A stretch of DNA of 43,898 nt, taken from an uncultured Clostridia bacterium. GTDB taxonomy: Bacteria > Bacillota > Clostridia > Christensenellales > Borkfalkiaceae. Positions 39,351-43,898 of this stretch are shown piece by piece. A model generated the notes under the pieces. It made no database searches, was not told where the DNA came from, and saw only the letters and a list, made by a program, of their open reading frames with translations. Every line of letters starts with the position of its first letter. Positions within the stretch are counted from its first letter, which is position 1. Location of the stretch: NCBI GenBank assembly GCA_934796775.1, contig CAKVPH010000016.1, positions 1-43,898 on the forward strand, in the 5' to 3' direction. A program made the translations under genes and the position numbers.

Positions 39351-40193
39351 CTATTTAAATTCGTTTATTCTATAAAACAATCCGCGTATGTTACGCTCGA
39401 CCGTTTTTATAAAAACGCTTAGCGGTACGTTGTAAATTTGCGCCATTTTTTCGTAAACAAGGCTTACGTTTGCAGGCTCGTTCACACTCCCGCGGAAAGG
39501 CACGGGAGCCATATACGGCGAATCGGTTTCGCACATAACTCTGCCGGAAGGCAAGCTTGAAATTATCTCTTCTTTTTTTGCATTTTTAAAAGTTATTGCG
39601 CCGCCGAATGCAAAATATCCGCCGATTTTTAAATAATTTGCGACGGCTTCCTTACTTTCGGAATAGCAGTGCATTAAAAATCCGCGTTTTATATCTCCCG
39701 CATACGACGAAATTATATCGGTAACGTCTTTAGACGCCTCGCGCGAGTGTACTATAAACGGCAAATCCGCTTTTATGGCAAGTTCTATCTGCGCTTTAAA
39801 CGCGCTTTTTTGCGCTTCTGCGTTGTCTTTTCCGTAATGATAGTCGAGCCCTATTTCGCCTATTCCGACGCACTTTGGGTGTTTTGCCATTTCAAAAAGT
39901 CGGGCTATAAGTTCGTTATCAAGCTCTTTACAATCCGACGGATGAACGCCGACCGCAAAAAACACGTTATCGTGTTGCTCGGCAATCTTCATACTGTCTA
40001 TCGACGATAAGATGTTCCAACCGGGAACTATAATTCTTTTTACGCCCTCCCGGTTAGCTTTTAAAATCACGCTATCTTCGATACCAAAAAACGCTTTATC
40101 CGTTAAATGGGCGTGTGTATCGGTCATAAAAGCCGAGAGCATTTGCGAACTTTCTTTTTCGGAAAGTTCTCCGTTTTTTATTGAATCACTCAT
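39351..40193 (-). CDS. TatD family metal-dependent deoxyribonuclease
   Basis: About 280 residues from ATG at 40191-40193; a TTG at 40202 and a later ATG (40127, directly before TDTHAHL) are alternatives. The amidohydrolase-like barrel shows the metal ligands DTHAHL, ADLPFIVHSREAS, HCYSESKEA and the Asp of ETDSPYMAP, plus IGEIGLDYHYGKDN. TatD proteins cleave DNA and are linked to repair. It lies between metG, whose stop codon is about 12 bases upstream, and rsmA, which suggests cotranscription. A stretch matching the dispersed core element overlaps the codons for NELIARLFE (39895-39923). Confidence 0.92.
   Translation of the reverse strand: MSDSIKNGELSEKESSQMLSAFMTDTHAHLTDKAFFGIEDSVILKANREGVKRIIVPGWNILSSIDSMKIAEQHDNVFFAVGVHPSDCKELDNELIARLFEMAKHPKCVGIGEIGLDYHYGKDNAEAQKSAFKAQIELAIKADLPFIVHSREASKDVTDIISSYAGDIKRGFLMHCYSESKEAVANYLKIGGYFAFGGAITFKNAKKEEIISSLPSGRVMCETDSPYMAPVPFRGSVNEPANVSLVYEKMAQIYNVPLSVFIKTVERNIRGLFYRINEFK
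39895..39923 (+). repeat. match to the dispersed core element inside tatD
   Basis: On plus: AAAAGTCGGG, CTATAAGTTCGTTAT, CAAG. The flank is identical to the 38463 copy and the core differs at two or three bases. It overlaps codons that align normally with other TatD proteins, so it may be chance or an in-frame exaptation. Confidence 0.4.
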
Positions 40194-40205
40194 CTTTTGC
40201 AAAAA

Positions 40206-42233
40206 TCATCTTACAATGCTTCCGTCCGGCATAGCATTGTCAGGTTCGATTAAGGTAACTTTGCCGTCTTTTTCGGCGCAAAGTACCATGCCTTGACTTA
40301 ATACGCCGCAAAGTTTTGCGGGTTTTAAATTAGACACAAGAACGACTTTTTTACCTATGATATCTTCCGGTTTATAATATTCGGCTATTCCGCTTGCAAC
40401 GGTTCGGGTTTCATCGCCCACTTTTAAGCTGAGTTTTAACAATTTTTTGGATTTTTCCACCTTTTCGCATGCGGTTATAAGCGCGCATCTGAGTTCTATG
40501 CGAGCAAAATCGTCTATTGAAATTTCGGATTTTGCATGAGCTAAGACGCTTTTTTCACTTTCTGCTTTTTTATCTGTAGCTTCCGCTTTTTTTTCCGACG
40601 GTTTATCGCCGTTCTTTTCAAGAATTTCTTCGTAAGTTTTTTCGACCTCGGCTTCGTCAAGGCGCATAAACAAAGTGCCGGGATTTTCAACTACTTTGTT
40701 GCCGTCGGGATAAAGTCCGAAAGTATTAAGCGTGTTAAAAGAACGCTTATTATTAAGACCAAGCTGCAAAAGCACTTTTTCGCTTGTTTCGGGCATGAAC
40801 GGATATAATACGGTTGTTGCAATGTAAATGGTTTCAACCAGATTATACATTACTTCGCTGAGCTTACCCGCATTTGCGGGATCTTTGGCAAGTACCCACG
40901 GCGCAGTTTCGTCTATATACTTGTTCGCCCTTCTTAAAAGAGTAAAACATGCGTCTATAGCATCGCTAACGCGATATTCATCCATTAGCTTTTCAACTTT
41001 TTCAAATAAGGAAACGGCAAGTGTTTTTAGCTCTCCGTCTATCTTTTCGTCAAAACATTCGCCGCGTTTTACAACCCCGCAGAAATATTTATTACACATT
41101 GAAACAGTTCGCTTTACCAAGTTACCGTAAACGTTTGCAAGGTCGGAATTTATTTTGTCTGTCATAAGCGGGAGCGAAATAAGTCCGTCGCTTTCAAACG
41201 GCATGCTCGACAAAACGTAGTATCTTACCGCGTCCGTACCGAAAAGGTCGGCAAGTTCGTCGGCATACAAAACGTTGCCCTTTGACTTACTCATTTTTCC
41301 GCCGTCCGATAAGAGCCAGCCGTGACCGTAAATGCGTTTGGGCAGTTCTATACCCGCCGCCATTAAAAAGATAGGCCAGTAAATGGTATGGAATCTGATT
41401 ATATCCTTACCCACAACGTGAACGCTTGCAGGCCAGTATTTTTTAAACGTTTCAGCCGAATTGCCGTCTGCATCGTAGCCGATACCCGTAATGTAGTTGG
41501 TGAGCGCATCAAGCCAGACGTAAACTACGTGTTTATCGTCAAAATCAACGGGTATACCCCACTTGAACGATGTACGCGAAACGCACAAATCCTGAAGCCC
41601 GGGTTTTAAAAAGTTGTTCATCATCTCGTTCTTTCTTGAAACGGGCGTGATAAACTCGGGGTGATTTTCGATATATTCTATAAGTTTAGGCGCATATTTA
41701 CTCATTTTGAAAAAATATGCTTCTTCATGCTCTTTTTTAACTTCTCTGCCGCAATCGGGACATTTTCCGTCAACAAGCTGACTTTCCGTCCAGAAAGATT
41801 CGCAAGGTTTACAATACCAACCTTCATAAGAACCCTTGTAGATATCGCCTTGTTCGTAAAACTTTTTAAAAAGCTTTTGAACCTGTTTTTCGTGATAGTC
41901 GTCGGTCGTGCGAATGAATTTATCGTAACTTACGTTAAGTTTTTTCCACACGCCTTTAATAACCGAAGAAACTTCGTCTACGTACTGACGCGGATCTTTT
42001 CCCGCGGCTTTTGCCTTGTCTTCGATTTTTTGACCGTGTTCGTCTGTACCCGTCTGAAAAAACACGTCGTAGCCTTCTTCGCGCTTAAAGCGAGCGAGAG
42101 CGTCGGTAAGTATTGCTTCGTACACGTTGCCTACGTGCGGCTTGCCCGACGTGTAAGCTATAGCCGTGGTTATATAGTACGGCGTACCTTTTTTATTTTC
42201 TTGTTCGTTTTCGAGTGTTGTTTTGTCTTTCAT
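40206..42233 (-). CDS. metG: methionyl-tRNA synthetase MetG
   Basis: About 675 residues from ATG at 42231-42233, with AAGGCG ahead; a longer frame to 42326 overlaps the promoter. The class I core has the HIGH-type motif GKPHVGN, the zinc knuckle CKPCESFW...CPDCGR, WLDALTNYITGIG and the KMSKS loop GGKMSKSKGNVL. After a charged linker the last 105 residues form the tRNA-binding (EMAP/Arc1p-like) domain, with FARIELRCALITACEKVEKS. It charges initiator and elongator tRNAs with methionine. It precedes tatD and rsmA, the standard Firmicutes order. Confidence 0.97.
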   Translation of the reverse strand: MKDKTTLENEQENKKGTPYYITTAIAYTSGKPHVGNVYEAILTDALARFKREEGYDVFFQTGTDEHGQKIEDKAKAAGKDPRQYVDEVSSVIKGVWKKLNVSYDKFIRTTDDYHEKQVQKLFKKFYEQGDIYKGSYEGWYCKPCESFWTESQLVDGKCPDCGREVKKEHEEAYFFKMSKYAPKLIEYIENHPEFITPVSRKNEMMNNFLKPGLQDLCVSRTSFKWGIPVDFDDKHVVYVWLDALTNYITGIGYDADGNSAETFKKYWPASVHVVGKDIIRFHTIYWPIFLMAAGIELPKRIYGHGWLLSDGGKMSKSKGNVLYADELADLFGTDAVRYYVLSSMPFESDGLISLPLMTDKINSDLANVYGNLVKRTVSMCNKYFCGVVKRGECFDEKIDGELKTLAVSLFEKVEKLMDEYRVSDAIDACFTLLRRANKYIDETAPWVLAKDPANAGKLSEVMYNLVETIYIATTVLYPFMPETSEKVLLQLGLNNKRSFNTLNTFGLYPDGNKVVENPGTLFMRLDEAEVEKTYEEILEKNGDKPSEKKAEATDKKAESEKSVLAHAKSEISIDDFARIELRCALITACEKVEKSKKLLKLSLKVGDETRTVASGIAEYYKPEDIIGKKVVLVSNLKPAKLCGVLSQGMVLCAEKDGKVTLIEPDNAMPDGSIVR

Positions 42234-42293
42234 ATTTTCGCCTTGTAAATTTTTATATCCGATTTTTAATGAGCATAGTACCTTCTCGTTTAA

Positions 42294-42322
42294 AGTATAT
42301 ACTAAAACTATAAAAATGTAAA
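42294..42322 (-). promoter_or_regulatory. promoter of metG
   Basis: On minus: TTTACA (42322-42317), 17 bases, TATACT (42299-42294). It starts transcription about 50 bases before the metG ATG. No T-box leader fits in this short space. Confidence 0.65.
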
Positions 42323-42357
42323 ACATAAAGAGCGCAGATATAACATAATATTTTTAT

Positions 42358-42981
42358 ATGAACGCCGTTTTTTTTGTTTTTTGCACTCTTTCAATGATAA
42401 TTTTATGTTTTATTTCACCCGACAAAGTAATGGAAAGCTTTTTGACGGGAGCAGAAAGATCTCTGATTCTTGCCGCGTCGCTTATAGCCGTCTATTCCGT
42501 ATGGCTCGGCGTTTTTGAAGTTCTGGAACGCTCCGGCGCAAACGATAAGTTTGCCACTGTTTTAAAAAGACCTGTAAGAAAATTATTTTTCAAGCCGTCA
42601 GAAACTTCGGCTAAATATATTGCGCTAAACATCTCCGCAAACGCGCTGGGGTTAGGCGGAGTTGCAACGCCGCTCGGAATTAAAGCCTGCGCCGCGCTCG
42701 AACAGGAAAACAATAAGGACGCGGCTTCGCTTTTACTTATAATCGCAGCAACCTCCGTACAGCTTTTGCCGGCTTCGGTTATTGCTCTTATGGCAAAATA
42801 CGGGAGCGTAAATCCGTCGGCAATAATTGTGCCGTGTTTTTTATCCACACTCGTTTCTTCCGCTTTTGGCATTGCATTGTTTATGCTTTGCCGAAAAATT
42901 AAAAGTTTTAAAACAAAAAAACACGCAAAACAAGTTACCTGCCAAAAGTTCGCCGGAACAAAAAAAGAAGAGGCGTTATGA
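42358..42981 (+). CDS. spmA: spore maturation protein SpmA
   Basis: 207 residues, Gate/nucleoside-recognition-domain membrane protein with five or six hydrophobic segments. The motif ALNISANALGLGGVATPLG (about 88-106) is typical of SpmA. In Bacillus SpmA and SpmB are made in the mother cell-controlled phase and are needed for spore core dehydration. No Shine-Dalgarno sequence precedes the ATG; a CATAAT box ends nine bases upstream and may give a very short or absent leader. Its last codon overlaps the spmB start, so the two are translated together. Confidence 0.9.
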   Translation: MNAVFFVFCTLSMIILCFISPDKVMESFLTGAERSLILAASLIAVYSVWLGVFEVLERSGANDKFATVLKRPVRKLFFKPSETSAKYIALNISANALGLGGVATPLGIKACAALEQENNKDAASLLLIIAATSVQLLPASVIALMAKYGSVNPSAIIVPCFLSTLVSSAFGIALFMLCRKIKSFKTKKHAKQVTCQKFAGTKKEEAL

Positions 42982-43487
42982 TTGCAAAGCTGATTATTCC
43001 CGCGTTTATAATTTTTGCGTTTGTTTTTGCGGCAATTAAAAAAGTTGACGTGTACGACGCGTTTTCGTCCGGAATAAAGCAAACCGTTCCGCTCGTGCTG
43101 TCTATTTTTCCGTTTCTGACTGCGGTTTTTATCATGACAGAACTTATGGACGCAAGCGGGCTTACCGCTATAATAGAAAAATTTTTATCGCCCGTGTTTT
43201 CCGCACTAAAAATTCCGCCCGAGCTTACGCGGCTTATTTTAATCAAGCCGTTTTCGGGTAGCGGAAGTCTGGCACTTTTAACTAAGATTTACGAACAATA
43301 CGGCCCCGACTCATATATATCGCGCTGTGCGTCTTGCATATACGGCTCGTCGGAAACCATATTTTACGTTTCAGCATTGTATTTTTCTGCTTGTAAAAAG
43401 AAAAATCTATTTTTACCTGTGGCAATTTCGCTTGTAGCAACTTTTTTATCCGTTATTGCCGCTTGCTTTTTCTGCCGCCAAATGTAA
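42978..43487 (+). CDS. spmB: spore maturation protein SpmB
   Basis: 169 residues, partner of SpmA, with about five hydrophobic segments. The motif LILIKPFSGSGSLALLTKIY and the ASCIYGSSETIFYVSALYF stretch are characteristic of SpmB. Its ATGA overlaps the spmA stop codon. In Bacillus the pair affects spore core water content and heat resistance. A palindromic tandem repeat begins at its stop codon. Together with sigH and cwlD it supports a spore-forming ancestry. Confidence 0.92.
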   Translation: MIAKLIIPAFIIFAFVFAAIKKVDVYDAFSSGIKQTVPLVLSIFPFLTAVFIMTELMDASGLTAIIEKFLSPVFSALKIPPELTRLILIKPFSGSGSLALLTKIYEQYGPDSYISRCASCIYGSSETIFYVSALYFSACKKKNLFLPVAISLVATFLSVIAACFFCRQM

Positions 43488-43526
43488 CGGCAGCATGACG
43501 GCAGCGTGACGGCAGCGTGACGCTGC
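43487..43526. repeat. 11-base tandem repeat with hairpin after spmB
   Basis: ACGGCAGCRTG occurs three times in tandem (43487-43519), and its last unit forms a perfect GCAGCGT-G-ACGCTGC hairpin (43512-43526). It begins at the last base of the spmB stop codon. There is no T run, so it is not a standard terminator. Confidence 0.85.
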
Positions 43527-43602
43527 ACCCTTGGCTGCCTCTTATAAGCTTTCGCAAGGATATAAATACACAACTCGTTAAAGCTTATTATTCATAAAAC
43601 CC

Positions 43603-43679
43603 TTAATAATCAACCTATAGGTTCATTTTTGCTTTTAAAAAATCGTAGCGAGCGGATATTATCCGCCCGTTTTTTTACT
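43603..43679 (+). repeat. 77-base direct repeat, first copy
   Basis: Identical to 43822-43898, 219 bases away. It opens with the short form of the core element (TAATCAACCTATAGG) and closes with GCGGATA-T-TATCCGC followed by CCGTTTTTTT, a terminator-like hairpin. Confidence 0.95.
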
Positions 43680-43821
43680 CAATCTTACTTTTTAGCGGGA
43701 AGATGATATCTTCCCCTACAATTAGTTTTAATAATGTTTTAACGTTATTATTCGAAATCCTCTATCGGCGCATTCGCGCCACTTTCTCCAATGGGAGAAA
43801 GCTTTTTCTTTCTATTAAGCT

Positions 43822-43898
43822 TTAATAATCAACCTATAGGTTCATTTTTGCTTTTAAAAAATCGTAGCGAGCGGATATTATCCGCCCGTTTTTTTACT
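43822..43898 (+). repeat. 77-base direct repeat, second copy (cut by window end)
   Basis: Identical over all 77 bases to 43603-43679 and probably continues past the window edge, so a longer tandem array with a 219-base period is possible. Confidence 0.93.

Larger units (their letters stand above)
43488..43898. other. gene-free repeat mosaic (right end)
   Basis: No gene is visible. Blocks shared with the left end are: ATATAAATNNACAACTCGTT near 43560 (left 57), the GCGGGAAGATGATATCTTC block near 43690 (left 530), the CCTCTATCGGCGC block at 43754 (left 125) and the TCTCCA..GGAGAAAGCTT hairpin at 43785 (left 223). A 77-base direct repeat runs off the window edge. Confidence 0.8.

Noticed and set aside
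42234..42357. T-box leader for metG
   Set aside because: The leader is only about 50 bases and lacks the conserved T-box sequence.
1..43898. CRISPR array or prophage
   Set aside because: No regularly spaced repeat-spacer series, cas gene or phage structural or integrase gene was found; the 219-base repeats at the right end are not CRISPR-like.

Overview
The window looks like chromosomal DNA of an uncultured member of the Clostridia (Bacillota), moderately AT-rich by eye. The order of mrnC, rlmB and sigH, the dnaX-ybaB-recR block, the metG-tatD-rsmA block, and the sporulation-linked genes cwlD, spmA and spmB all point to an endospore-forming Firmicute or a descendant of one. No database could be searched, so lineage and family names rest on recognised motifs and gene order.

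Layout. 1-782 is non-coding and packed with palindromes and repeat fragments. 783-6668 is a minus-strand housekeeping block: recR, ybaB, dnaX, sigH, rlmB, mrnC and cwlD. 6977-9439 on plus carries a CvpA-like membrane protein, a YugP-type zinc peptidase and an SGNH hydrolase. 9572-16126 is an accessory stretch: a tiny XRE regulator with a striking operator, an AraC/GyrI regulator, an acyltransferase, a small membrane protein, a GNAT/YoaP protein, an unfamiliar HEDAH metallopeptidase and a MATE pump. 16564-20996 is a TetR gene directly followed by a 1243-residue BspA-like leucine-rich-repeat lipoprotein. 21.1-26.5 kb looks like an acquired island: tRNA debris, an XRE membrane regulator, a broken epimerase, then rubrerythrin, desulfoferrodoxin, peroxiredoxin and a three-module flavodiiron protein, bracketed by an 82-bp direct repeat whose right copy abuts tRNA-Leu(CAG). 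26.6-42.2 kb is minus-strand: a heterodimeric ABC exporter, a cation diffusion facilitator, serine dehydratase, miaA, a cyclophilin-like lipoprotein, a YdjG/YdjI-like membrane-stress pair around a DUF1858 protein, GtrA, rsmA, tatD and metG. spmA-spmB on plus closes the window before another repeat mosaic.

The best candidate for something undescribed is a dispersed intergenic element with the core CTATAAGTCGATTAT, usually flanked by AAAAGTSSG on one side and CG plus a T-rich arm on the other. I count about ten clear copies plus shorter relatives in the end mosaics. Most lie just behind a stop codon, on the sense strand of that gene. One supplies the stop codon of rsmA and a close match sits inside tatD. 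None was found in the oxygen-defence island, which fits a foreign origin for that island.

Other points of interest are the operator and promoter that diverge from the small XRE gene into a gene-free stretch, a perfect sigma-70-type promoter with a palindrome over the start site of rubrerythrin, apparently leaderless genes, and triple TGAGAAA palindromes at 13.7 kb.
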